A DNA stretch of 64,000 nucleotides, taken from NCBI RefSeq assembly GCF_014196965.1, contig NZ_JACIEQ010000004.1:248001-312000 (forward strand), given 5' to 3'. The position numbers and the translations under genes are program-made. Position 1 is the stretch's first letter; every line of letters begins with the position of its first letter. Shown in pieces: positions 50,016-57,565 of the stretch. Source of the stretch: Actibacterium naphthalenivorans. GTDB lineage: Bacteria; Pseudomonadota; Alphaproteobacteria; Rhodobacterales; Rhodobacteraceae. A model generated the notes under the pieces. It saw only the letters and a program-made list of their open reading frames with translations. It had not been told where the DNA came from and searched no databases.

Positions 50016-51149
50016 TTACAGCCCCTGCTGAAACTCGTCAATCAGCATTCGCACGACGGCTTGCAGCGCCTCGTCGCGGTCGAGCCCGGCGGCACGGGCC
50101 GCGTGGAAGGCCGCGCGCTGCTGATCGGCGCTGGTGCCGCGCAGGAGGATGTCGCGCGCGGCCTCGACCTCGGCCATGCAGCCAAGCGCCTCGGCGTCTT
50201 CGGAGACCAGCGCGATCAGCTCGTCCAGAAGCACCGGCATCGGCTTGATCGTGCCGGCGCCGAAGTCGATCAGCCCCTCGGAGACCCCGTAGCGCTGCGC
50301 GCGCCAGCGGTTTTCGGCCAGCAGGAAGGTATCGTACTGGCGCCACTGCTGGTTCTTGCGGGTCAGCCGGTAGAGCATGCGGGTGATGCATTGCGTCAGC
50401 GCCGCCAGTGAAAGCGTGTTCTCCAGCCGGGGCGAGACATCGCAGATGCGCGATTCGATGGTCGGGAACCGGGCCGAGGGGCGCAGATCCCACCAGATTT
50501 TCGAGCTGTCCTCGATCAGGTTCAGGCCGGTCAGCGTATCGACCATCAGCTGATAATCGGCCCAGCTTTGCGGGCGCGGCGGCAGCCCGGTGCGGGGCAG
50601 ATTGTCGAACACCGTCAGCCGGTAAGAGCTCAGCCCGGTATCCACGCCTTGCCAGAACGGCGAAGAGGTGGAAAGCGCCAGCAGATGCGGCAGGAAATAG
50701 GTGAGCTGGTTCATCAGCTCTATGCGCATCGCCTGATCGGCGATCCCCACATGCACATGCATACCGCAGACCAGCATCCGCCGCGCCACCCCGGCCAGAT
50801 CCTTGCTGAGCGTGTTATAGCGCTCCTTGTCGGTATGGTGCTGATCTTTCCAGTCGCTGAACGGATGGCAGGAGACGGCAATCGGCGCCAGACCGAAATC
50901 GCCGGCGATACGTGCCACCGTGCCCCGCAGGCGGCGCAGATCATCGCGCGCCTCGGCTATATCGCGGCAGACGCGGGTGCCGATTTCCACCTGGCATTGC
51001 AGGAATTCGGGGCTGAACTGGCCCTCAAGCTCTGCCGTGCAGGCGCTCATCAGGGCATCGGGTGCCGTGGCGAGGGCCAGCGTATCGCAATCCACCAGAA
51101 GATATTCTTCCTCGATTCCAATCGTGAAGTCGGGGTCTGCGGGCGACAT
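50016..51149 (-). CDS. YbdK-type carboxylate-amine ligase (GCS2 family)
   Basis: A 377-residue member of the glutamate-cysteine ligase type 2 family: [13 protein letters not shown] at the N-terminus, the [10 protein letters not shown] metal/substrate motif, and [29 protein letters not shown]. YbdK proteins have weak gamma-glutamylcysteine ligase activity; the true substrate is often unknown. AAGGGAC precedes ATG 51149. No gshB is nearby. Confidence 0.92.
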   Translation of the reverse strand: MSPADPDFTIGIEEEYLLVDCDTLALATAPDALMSACTAELEGQFSPEFLQCQVEIGTRVCRDIAEARDDLRRLRGTVARIAGDFGLAPIAVSCHPFSDWKDQHHTDKERYNTLSKDLAGVARRMLVCGMHVHVGIADQAMRIELMNQLTYFLPHLLALSTSSPFWQGVDTGLSSYRLTVFDNLPRTGLPPRPQSWADYQLMVDTLTGLNLIEDSSKIWWDLRPSARFPTIESRICDVSPRLENTLSLAALTQCITRMLYRLTRKNQQWRQYDTFLLAENRWRAQRYGVSEGLIDFGAGTIKPMPVLLDELIALVSEDAEALGCMAEVEAARDILLRGTSADQQRAAFHAARAAGLDRDEALQAVVRMLIDEFQQGL

Positions 51150-51232
51150 GACTGTCCCTTTGTGATTTTCATCAAGCAAAGCAGAGCAGCCCCGGTGCGG
51201 CAAGCGCGAATGGCTGCGGGCGCCTGCGGCAT

Positions 51233-51262
51233 GAAAAAACCCCGGGCCGCTGGCCCGGGGTT
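51233..51262 (-). terminator. Rho-independent terminator of mmsA
   Basis: On the minus strand AACCCCGGGCC, a 3-nt loop and GGCCCGGGGTT run into TTTTTT. It lies 24 bp after the mmsA stop. Confidence 0.92.
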
Positions 51263-51286
51263 CGATAACTGGCACTGAAAGCCGGC

Positions 51287-52786
51287 TCAGTCCATCTGTT
51301 TGAAGTGGAACTCGCCGCCTTCCTTCAGGCCCGACGGCCAGCGCGACGTCACCGTCTTGGTGCGGGTGTAGAAGCGGAAGCTGTCCGGCCCGTGCTGGTT
51401 CAGATCGCCGAAGCCCGATTTCTTCCATCCGCCGAAGGTGTGATAGGCCAGCGGCACCGGGATCGGCACGTTGATGCCCACCATGCCGACATTGATCCGG
51501 CTGGCGAAATCGCGCGCGGCGTCGCCGTCGCGGGTGAAGATCGCGGTCCCGTTGCCATATTCGTGGTCCATGGCGTAGCCGATCGCCTCTTCATAGGTTT
51601 CGGCGCGGACCTGACACAGAACGGGGCCGAAGATCTCTTTCTTGTAGATGTCCATGTCGGTGGTGACACGGTCAAAGAGATGCGGGCCGACGAAGAAGCC
51701 GTCTTCATAGCCCTGCAGGTTGAAGTCGCGGCCGTCGACAACCAGCTCGGCACCCTGATCCACACCCGATTGCACCAGGCCCAGGATGTTCTGCTTGGCG
51801 GCGGCGGTCACGACCGGGCCGTAATCCACATCGGCGCCGGCGGTATAGGGGCCGACCTTCAGCTTTTCGATCCGCGGCACCAGCTTTTCGATCAGCATGT
51901 CAGCGGTTTTCTCACCCACCGGCACGGCAACAGAAATCGCCATGCAGCGTTCGCCCGCCGCGCCAAAGCCGGCACCCACCAGCGCATCGGCAGCCTGATC
52001 CATATCGGCATCGGGCAGGATGATCATGTGGTTCTTGGCGCCGCCGAAACACTGCGCCCGCTTGCCGTTCGCCGTGGCGCGGGAATAGATGTATTGCGCG
52101 ATCGGGGTCGAGCCGACGAAGCCCACCGCCTGAATGGTTTCATTGTCCAGAATCGCGTCCACCGATTCCTTGTCGCCGTTGACGACCTGCAGGATGCCGT
52201 CGGGCAGGCCGGCCTCTTTCGCCAGCTCGGCCAGCATCAGCGGCACCGAGGGGTCACGCTCGGACGGTTTCAGGATGAAGGCGTTACCGCAGGACAGGGC
52301 AGGGCCCATCTTCCACAGCGGGATCATGGCCGGGAAGTTGAACGGCGTGATGCCCGCAACAACGCCCAGCGGCTGGCGCATGGAATACATGTCGATGCCG
52401 GGGCCGGCGCTGTCGGTGAATTCGCCTTTCAGCAGATGCGGCGCACCGATGCAGAACTCGATTACCTCAAGCCCGCGCTGCACGTCGCCCTTGGCGTCGG
52501 GGATGGTCTTGCCATGCTCGCGGCTCAGCGCCTCGGCCAGCTTTTCCATGTCGCGGTTGATCAGGCGAACAAATTCCATCATCACCCGGCCGCGCTTCTG
52601 CGGGTTGGTGGCGCCCCATTTGGGCTGCGCTTCGGCGGCGGCGGCAATGGCGGCGTCCATCTCGTCTTTCGTGGCCAGCGGAACGCGGGCCTGCACCTCG
52701 CCGGTGGCGGGGTTGAAGACGTCGGCGAAACGGCCCGAGGTGCCCTTGACCCGCTGACCGTTGATGAAATGACTCAGTTCTTCCAT
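51287..52786 (-). CDS. mmsA: CoA-acylating methylmalonate-semialdehyde dehydrogenase
   Basis: A 499-residue aldehyde dehydrogenase-fold enzyme turning (methyl)malonate semialdehyde into propionyl- or acetyl-CoA in valine, thymine and inositol catabolism. It starts [37 protein letters not shown] and [13 protein letters not shown] bind NAD, and the catalytic Cys is in [17 protein letters not shown] (about 281-285). GGGAGGA precedes the ATG. It is divergent from a LysR gene with 103 bp between, the likely regulator. Other valine-pathway genes are not in the window. Confidence 0.96.
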   Translation of the reverse strand: MEELSHFINGQRVKGTSGRFADVFNPATGEVQARVPLATKDEMDAAIAAAAEAQPKWGATNPQKRGRVMMEFVRLINRDMEKLAEALSREHGKTIPDAKGDVQRGLEVIEFCIGAPHLLKGEFTDSAGPGIDMYSMRQPLGVVAGITPFNFPAMIPLWKMGPALSCGNAFILKPSERDPSVPLMLAELAKEAGLPDGILQVVNGDKESVDAILDNETIQAVGFVGSTPIAQYIYSRATANGKRAQCFGGAKNHMIILPDADMDQAADALVGAGFGAAGERCMAISVAVPVGEKTADMLIEKLVPRIEKLKVGPYTAGADVDYGPVVTAAAKQNILGLVQSGVDQGAELVVDGRDFNLQGYEDGFFVGPHLFDRVTTDMDIYKKEIFGPVLCQVRAETYEEAIGYAMDHEYGNGTAIFTRDGDAARDFASRINVGMVGINVPIPVPLAYHTFGGWKKSGFGDLNQHGPDSFRFYTRTKTVTSRWPSGLKEGGEFHFKQMD

Positions 52787-52824
52787 GGAATCCTCCCGAA
52801 ATGATGTCCGGGTGCAGAATAGTC

Positions 52825-52875
52825 TTGCAATAATGCGGCGAAAACCAGCATTTTTAAAAAAACACTTTGCAATAA
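52825..52875. promoter_or_regulatory. Direct repeats TTGCAATAA in the mmsA/LysR divergent region
   Basis: TTGCAATAA occurs at 52825-52833 and 52867-52875, 42 bp apart (four helical turns), in a 103-bp divergent region. It is a candidate binding region for the adjacent LysR protein. Confidence 0.4.
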
Positions 52876-52889
52876 ACAAGGGGCGGGCA

Positions 52890-53786
52890 ATGGAGCCGAA
52901 CTGGGATGATATGCGTGTTTTCCTTGCGGTCGCGCGGGCGGAAAGCCTGAGCGGGGCAGGGAAGGTGCTGAAGATGGACCCGGCCACGGTGGGTCGGCGC
53001 ATCCAGCGGCTCGAAGAGGCGCTCGGCACCACGCTGTTCGCAAAATCGCCCCAGGGCTACAGCCTGAGCGCCGAGGGCGAGCGGCTGCTGTCCTGGGCGG
53101 AACAGGCCGAACAGTCGATTTCCCTCGCGACCGAGGAATCGCGGGGCCAGGCCGGGCAACTGACCGGATCAATTCGCATCGGTGCGCCCGACGGCTGCGC
53201 CAATTTCCTGCTGCCACGGGTCTGTACCGAGATTTGCGACCGGCATCCGGGGCTTGAAATTCAGGTGGTCTCGCAGCCCCGCGTGGTCAACCTGACCCGG
53301 CGCGAGGCGGACATGGCCATCGCCGTCAGCCCGCCCGACACCGGCCGGCTGCTGGTGCAGAAGGTGACCGATTACAAGCTGCACCTCGCCGCGTCCCGCC
53401 GCTATCTCAAGCGCAAGGGGGATATCGAAACCGCCGAGGCGCTGCAGGGCCACCGGATGATCGGCTATATTCCCGACATGATCTTCGACAAGGAGCTGGA
53501 TTATATCTCGGCGATCGGGGTCGAGCGGGTGGGGCTTGCCTCCAACTCGGTGTCGGTCCAGCTCAATTTCCTGCGCCAGGGCGCGGGGCTGGGCATCGTC
53601 CATGATTTCGCGCTGCCCTTCGCGCCGAACCTCAACAAGGTGCTGCCCGATCTGGTGTCGCTGACGCGCAGCTTCTACCTGGTCCGGCACGCCGACGACC
53701 GCAAGGTCGAGCGGCTCAACCGGTTCGCCGATGAGCTGGTCGACGGGCTCAAGCGTGAGGTGGCCCGGCTCGAAGCTCTGACTTGA
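52890..53786 (+). CDS. LysR family regulator divergent from mmsA
   Basis: A 298-residue LysR-type regulator: winged helix at 4-62 (DDMRVFLAVARAESLSGAGK; DPATVGRRIQRLEEALGTTL) and an effector domain from about 90 (LTGSIRIGAPDGCANFLLPR). Start ATG 52890 follows AAGGGGCGGGCA. The divergent position to mmsA suggests control of that gene; the inducer is unknown. A CBS-domain gene follows 52 bp downstream on the same strand. Confidence 0.93.
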   Translation: MEPNWDDMRVFLAVARAESLSGAGKVLKMDPATVGRRIQRLEEALGTTLFAKSPQGYSLSAEGERLLSWAEQAEQSISLATEESRGQAGQLTGSIRIGAPDGCANFLLPRVCTEICDRHPGLEIQVVSQPRVVNLTRREADMAIAVSPPDTGRLLVQKVTDYKLHLAASRRYLKRKGDIETAEALQGHRMIGYIPDMIFDKELDYISAIGVERVGLASNSVSVQLNFLRQGAGLGIVHDFALPFAPNLNKVLPDLVSLTRSFYLVRHADDRKVERLNRFADELVDGLKREVARLEALT

Positions 53787-53838
53787 CAGAATGTCGCAGT
53801 TGGGGCGACGCTGGGGAAACCGTTAGGGAGGGTCGTTC

Positions 53839-54273
53839 ATGCATGTGCAACAAATTCTGAAATCCAAGGCCGATGACACCGTCGTTACCATCATACCGGG
53901 CGCGTCGGTGCGCGAGGCGGCCGAGCTTCTGTCGGCGCGGCGTATCGGATCGCTGGTCGTGTCCTTGGGCGACTCCCGGATCGCCGGCATCCTGTCAGAG
54001 CGCGATATCGTGCGCGAACTGGGGCGTCGCGGCCCGGCCTGCCTGTCGGACCGGGTGGATGACCTGATGACGCGCGATATCATTACCTGCGGCGTCAGCG
54101 ACAGCACCGATGAGGTTTTGCGCAAAATGACCGATGGCCGTTTCCGCCACATGCCGGTGGTCGAGGACGGTAGGATGGTCGGGCTGATATCCATCGGCGA
54201 CGTGGTCAAGGCACGGCTGGCCGAGCTTTCGATGGAAAAAGACGCGCTGGAAGGCATGATCATGGGCCACTGA
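53839..54273 (+). CDS. Two-CBS-domain protein
   Basis: A 144-residue protein made of a CBS pair (Bateman module): DTVVTIIPGASVREAAELLS and GILSERDIVRELGRRG for the first, LMTRDIITCGVSDSTDEVLR and VGLISIGDVVKARLAEL for the second. Such stand-alone modules sense adenylates or NAD. GGGAGG lies 9 nt before ATG 53839. Nothing in the context names its partner. Confidence 0.92.
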   Translation: MHVQQILKSKADDTVVTIIPGASVREAAELLSARRIGSLVVSLGDSRIAGILSERDIVRELGRRGPACLSDRVDDLMTRDIITCGVSDSTDEVLRKMTDGRFRHMPVVEDGRMVGLISIGDVVKARLAELSMEKDALEGMIMGH

Positions 54274-54341
54274 GCCCCGCGCCCCCTTGCATTGCCCTCC
54301 GCAATATTGTTGCGTGGCCGAAACGGGGGAAGGGGACAGTC

Positions 54342-54833
54342 ATGCGTATCGGCCTTTATCCGGGCACGTTCGATCCGGTCACGCTGGGGCATATCGACAT
54401 CATCCAGCGGGCATCGACCCTGGTGGACAGGCTGGTCATCGGGGTGGCGATCAATCGCGACAAGGGGCCGTTGTTCAGCCTCGAAGAGCGGGTGTCGATG
54501 GTCGAGGCGGAATGCGCCAAGCTTGCGGTGCCGGGTGGCCCCGAATTCGTGGTGCATCCGTTCGAGAACCTGCTGATCGATTGCGCCCGTGATGTGAACG
54601 CGACCATGATCATCCGCGGCCTGCGCGCCGTTGCCGACTTCGAATACGAATTCCAGATGGTCGGCATGAACCGGGTTCTGGATGCCAGCGTCGAGACGGT
54701 GTTCCTGATGGCCGATGCGCGGCGGCAGGCGATCGCCTCGAAGCTGGTGAAAGAGATCGCGCGGCTGGGCGGGGATGTGTCGAAATTCGTGCCGGAGGCG
54801 GTGAACGCGAAATTGCTGGCCAAGTTCGCCTGA
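54342..54833 (+). CDS. coaD: Phosphopantetheine adenylyltransferase
   Basis: A 163-residue CoaD making dephospho-CoA. The nucleotidyltransferase motif is YPGTFDPVTLGHIDII (7-22), with FSLEERVSMVEAE and TMIIRGLRAVADFEYEFQM (about 87-105). The length is normal. An exact 11-bp tandem duplication (TTCGCCTGACC at 54825-54835 and 54836-54846) begins inside the last codons and spans the stop, leaving the protein intact. Its natural terminator appears to be disrupted by the insert that follows. Confidence 0.97.
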   Translation: MRIGLYPGTFDPVTLGHIDIIQRASTLVDRLVIGVAINRDKGPLFSLEERVSMVEAECAKLAVPGGPEFVVHPFENLLIDCARDVNATMIIRGLRAVADFEYEFQMVGMNRVLDASVETVFLMADARRQAIASKLVKEIARLGGDVSKFVPEAVNAKLLAKFA

Positions 54834-54870
54834 CCTTCGCCTGACCGAGGCGCGACCTGCTGTCAAAAGG

Positions 54871-54889
54871 AAAAAGCCGCCCCGTGGGC
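54871..54889 (+). terminator. Left half of a split coaD/gap terminator
   Basis: AAAAGCCGCCC (54872-54882) followed by CGT forms exactly one arm and most of the loop of a hairpin whose other arm, GGGCGGCTTTT, lies at 56243-56253. The octamer CGCCCCGT is present at both junctions (54878-54885 and 56234-56241). Confidence 0.6.
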
Positions 54890-55620
54890 ATCGGTGCGGA
54901 CACAAAAACATCCTGAACTTGATAGCCAACCTGGTTTGCAACCAACCCGAACTTCCCGATACCACCAGCGGCAAGAGAGCTTGCGCTGTTGGTGGAAATC
55001 ATCTGAGCCTCTGGCAGGTCAAGCGTGCGCATGCGGTCTTTGTCTGAAATCACACCAGCCTTTTGGGCGGCATTCAGAGCCTCAATCGCATGCTCATAGC
55101 GCTTGCTGGTAGCGTATAGCGGATCTACAGAGGCCCTTAGCTGCTCGTATCCTTGCGATGCCATGGCAGTTGCCTGCACCGCTTTACGCTCTGCATCAGC
55201 GGCGCGCTCGCTGGCCGTAGCAACCCGCATGTAACGGCTTGCGGCCTGCTCCAAGACAATGTTCGCTGCCCGCTGGCTGGTCTCTCCCGTTTTGACCATA
55301 GATGCGAGCTGCTGCTGCACCTCACGATAGCGAACCGTCGCGGCATAGGCTGGATCGATCGAGGCGCGGAGCTGCTTAAATGTCCTTGCTTGGGTCTTCC
55401 CGGCCTCCGTCATCCTACCCATGCCGGAAGTCATGGATTTTTCCAGGCCTGTGACCTGCTGACCGAGACGCGCCATCGCCTTTTCAATCGACCCCATGTC
55501 GATCTTGAGGCTGCCCTCGACCCGTGCGCCAGTGCGAGCGATATTATCGAGTGCCTTTTCGCCGGCGGCTACTGACGTGCTGTCAACGATCAAAGCCAGG
55601 GTGCCGACGGTTGTTGACAT
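54890..55620 (-). pseudogene. Truncated phage tail tape-measure protein gene
   Basis: From ATG 55620 (AAGGAGC upstream) the frame encodes TTVGTLALIVDSTSVAAGEK and about 240 residues of tape-measure N-terminus, ending at GKFGLVANQVGYQVQDVFV. Beyond about 54890 the frame merely runs antisense through coaD and loses all resemblance. Tape-measure proteins are usually over 600 residues, so only the 5' part survives. An internal duplicated unit (QLRASIDPAYAATVRY at about 83 and QLRASVDPLYATSKRY at about 160) is visible. It is probably non-functional. Confidence 0.78.
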
Positions 55621-55688
55621 GGGGCTGCTCCTTGTCGAACAGAGAAAGGCCCCGTAGCTTGCCGCTCTACGAGGCTTGGAGGTTTGAA

Positions 55689-55904
55689 ATGTGGCGGTAT
55701 TTTCTTGTTGGCGCGCTATGCGCTGCAGCTGGGGCAGCTGGAATGTTCTATTACCTGCTTCACCTGACGCCTCGGTCGTTCTTGTATAACGAATGCCGCT
55801 TCAGCCTCATCCTGGATGATGGAAGCCCAGAGAAATGGGAACAGCGATTGGGCGGCGGAGACGGAACCGCTGCAATCGAGCTGTGCAGGCTTATCGTTAA
55901 ATGA
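55689..55904 (+). CDS. Small membrane protein in the phage-like insert, unknown function
   Basis: A 71-residue protein starting WRYFLVGALCAAAGAAGMFY, one membrane span at about 3-24, then a short soluble tail with two Cys (NECRFSLIL; IELCRLIV). GGAGG lies 6 nt before ATG 55689, an excellent site. Its stop overlaps the ATG of the antidote frame (ATGA), so the two were a coupled pair. A phage lysis or superinfection role, or a toxin-like role, are guesses. I do not recognise the family. Confidence 0.65.
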   Translation: MWRYFLVGALCAAAGAAGMFYYLLHLTPRSFLYNECRFSLILDDGSPEKWEQRLGGGDGTAAIELCRLIVK

Positions 55905-56185
55905 GCATCTAGACCAAACCGTTTGATGCGGCCGAGCACCTCAACACTCCCGAGGCGCAGGCCGAGTTCATGCAAGACGCCATGGAGACCGGGGACGCCG
56001 GCTACATTGCCCATGCCCTTGGTGTCATCGCTCGTGCACATGGCATGTCGCAGATCGCCAAGGAGGCAGGTCTCAGCCAAGAAGCACTTTACAAAGCTCT
56101 CAGCCCAGATGGCAACCCAACGCTCTCAACCCTGCTCGGCGTGATGAAGGCCCTCCATATCAAACTGACCGTATCCGAAATGTAA
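55901..56185 (+). pseudogene. Addiction-module antidote (HigA/HI1420-like) with in-frame TAG at codon 4
   Basis: The frame reads MSI, TAG, TKPFDAAEHLNTPEAQAEFM and on through ALGVIARAHGMSQIAKEAGL and LSPDGNPTLSTLLGVMKALH, the signature of COG3636 antidote proteins (about 95 residues). The TAG at 55910-55912 is one base from GAG, which would restore a normal start region. Translation could restart at ATG 55970, giving 71 residues that keep the whole helix-turn-helix. The toxin gene normally just upstream is absent. It is either a pseudogene or a shortened DNA-binding protein. Confidence 0.75.
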
Positions 56186-56233
56186 GCCGAGTGGCCTGTA
56201 GCCAATCCAAGCAACCGCCCACTATTTCTCCGG

Positions 56234-56259
56234 CGCCCCGTTGGGCGGCTTTTGCGTTT
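56234..56259. terminator. Right half of a split coaD/gap terminator
   Basis: CGCCCCGTT at the junction is followed by the arm GGGCGGCTTTT (56243-56253) and then GCGTTTTT. On the gap side (minus strand) the partner arm is now missing apart from a 5-bp remnant stem CGCCC/GGGCG. Confidence 0.6.
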
Positions 56260-56281
56260 TTGAACCGATTGGCGCGGGGTG

Positions 56282-57283
56282 TCAGAGGAATTTCCCCAAC
56301 GCCACGGCGGTATCGGCCATGCGGTTCGAAAAGCCCCATTCGTTGTCGTACCAAGACAGGATGCGGACCATGTTGCCGTCCATCACCTTGGTCTGATCCA
56401 GGTGGAAGACCGAGGAATGCGGATCGTGGTTGAAATCGATCGAGACGTTGGGGTGCTCGGTATACCCCAGGATCCCCTTCAGCGGGCCCTGAGCGGCGGC
56501 CTTGATGGCGGCGTTGATCTCTTCGGCGCTGGTATCACGCGCGGCCTCGAAGGTCAGATCCACCACCGACACGTTCGGCGTGGGCACCCGGATCGCGACA
56601 CCGTCCAGCTTGCCGTTCAGCTCGGGCAGCACCAGGCCCACGGCCTTGGCCGCGCCGGTTGAGGTGGGGATCATGCTCATCGCGGCGGCGCGGGCGCGGT
56701 AGAGATCCTTGTGCATCGTGTCCAGCGTCGGCTGGTCGCCCGTGTAGCTGTGGATCGTGGTCATGAACCCGCGCTTGATGCCGATGGCGTCGTTCAGCAC
56801 CTTGGCCACGGGCGCCAGGCAGTTGGTGGTGCAGGAGGCGTTGGAGACCACGGTATCGGCGGCGCCGAGCGTGCCATGGTTGACGCCGTAGACGATGGTC
56901 TTGTCGGCGTCCGCGCCGGGGGCCGAGATCAGCACGCGGCTTGATCCGTTCTCCAGATGCAGCGCGGCTTTTTCGCGGGCGGTGAACAGGCCGGTGCATT
57001 CCAGCGCCACGTCGACGCCGGCCCAGGGCAGCGCCTTGGGGTCGCGGATCGCGGTCACCTCGATCGGGCCACGGCCCACGTCGATGGTGTTGCCGGCCAC
57101 CGTGACCTCGCCGGGAAAGCGGCCATGCACGCTGTCGAAGCGCAGCAGATGGGCGTTGGTTTCCACCGGCCCCAGATCGTTGATCGCCACCACCTCGATA
57201 TCGGTGCGGCCCGATTCCACGATCCCGCGCAGCACATTGCGCCCGATGCGGCCGAAACCGTTGATTGCAACTTTGATGGTCAT
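56282..57283 (-). CDS. gap: Glyceraldehyde-3-phosphate dehydrogenase, NAD-type
   Basis: A 333-residue GAPDH. Rossmann start [14 protein letters not shown], cofactor-selecting residue Asp36 in [12 protein letters not shown] (the acidic residue that favours NAD), catalytic Cys in [15 protein letters not shown] (about 153), His in [11 protein letters not shown], and [14 protein letters not shown]. It carries out the glycolytic/gluconeogenic phosphorylating step. It is downstream of a paralogue and a 47-residue ORF on the same strand. A 16-bp palindrome lies about 50 bp upstream of its start. Confidence 0.97.
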   Translation of the reverse strand: MTIKVAINGFGRIGRNVLRGIVESGRTDIEVVAINDLGPVETNAHLLRFDSVHGRFPGEVTVAGNTIDVGRGPIEVTAIRDPKALPWAGVDVALECTGLFTAREKAALHLENGSSRVLISAPGADADKTIVYGVNHGTLGAADTVVSNASCTTNCLAPVAKVLNDAIGIKRGFMTTIHSYTGDQPTLDTMHKDLYRARAAAMSMIPTSTGAAKAVGLVLPELNGKLDGVAIRVPTPNVSVVDLTFEAARDTSAEEINAAIKAAAQGPLKGILGYTEHPNVSIDFNHDPHSSVFHLDQTKVMDGNMVRILSWYDNEWGFSNRMADTAVALGKFL

Positions 57284-57331
57284 GCGAGCCTCCCCAAGGG
57301 TTGTCCGGTGTAGGCCGAAGCCTTGGGGTTT

Positions 57332-57347
57332 TTGACCTGCAGGTCAA
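57332..57347. promoter_or_regulatory. Perfect 16-bp palindrome upstream of gap
   Basis: TTGACCTGCAGGTCAA is perfectly self-complementary and lies 49-64 bp before the gap start, where an operator would be expected. Half-site spacing is 6, not the 4 of FnrL boxes. The regulator is unknown. Confidence 0.45.
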
Positions 57348-57382
57348 CCGCGAAGCACGGTCTCGTGCCAGAAGGCCGCGCC

Positions 57383-57526
57383 CTAGCGCCAGAAGGCGAT
57401 GTATTCGCTCAGCGCGGCCAGCTTCTTTGCCAGGAACAGGCTGCTTTGCATGTCACCGAATACCAGATCGACCAAAAGCAGAACGATGATCACGCCGCCC
57501 AGGAAAATCGCCAGCTTGTTGGTCAT
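57383..57526 (-). CDS. 47-residue membrane protein between the two gap genes
   Basis: A short frame from ATG 57526 to TAG 57383: TNKLAIFLGGVIIVLLLVDL, a single span at about 4-24, then FGDMQSSLFLAKKLAALSEY and a terminal IAFWR. This pattern (TNKLA..., hydrophobic span, ...AFWR end) is one I recognise as a conserved tiny Rhodobacteraceae protein. It sits between the paralogous GAPDH genes on the same strand, 40 bp after the first. The ribosome site is weak. The function is unknown. Confidence 0.72.
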   Translation of the reverse strand: MTNKLAIFLGGVIIVLLLVDLVFGDMQSSLFLAKKLAALSEYIAFWR

Positions 57527-57565
57527 TCGTGGGGCCGGGGGCCCATGTGGCAGGCCCCGCTCTCC

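Larger units (their letters stand above)
54884..56241. mobile_element. Decayed prophage-derived insertion between coaD and gap
   Basis: About 1.36 kb of visibly lower-GC DNA separates the convergent coaD and gap genes. It contains a truncated tape-measure gene, a small membrane-protein gene and a damaged antidote gene, with no integrase or transposase. Both junctions carry CGCCCCGT and the two arms of one terminator, so the element entered that terminator. Whether it was a whole prophage later deleted or a small mobile fragment cannot be decided here. Confidence 0.65.

Noticed and set aside
54610-54889. Continuation of the tape-measure frame through coaD
   Set aside because: It runs antisense through coaD and loses all phage resemblance (Arg/Pro/Ser-rich), so it is a read-on artefact.
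55910-55912. TAG as a recoded (pyrrolysine or readthrough) codon in the antidote gene
   Set aside because: No supporting stem-loop or recoding context is visible, and the flanking DNA is decayed; a nonsense mutation is simpler.
57332-57347. FnrL box reading of TTGACCTGCAGGTCAA
   Set aside because: The half-sites are separated by 6 bases, not 4, so FnrL would not fit; kept only as an unexplained palindrome.
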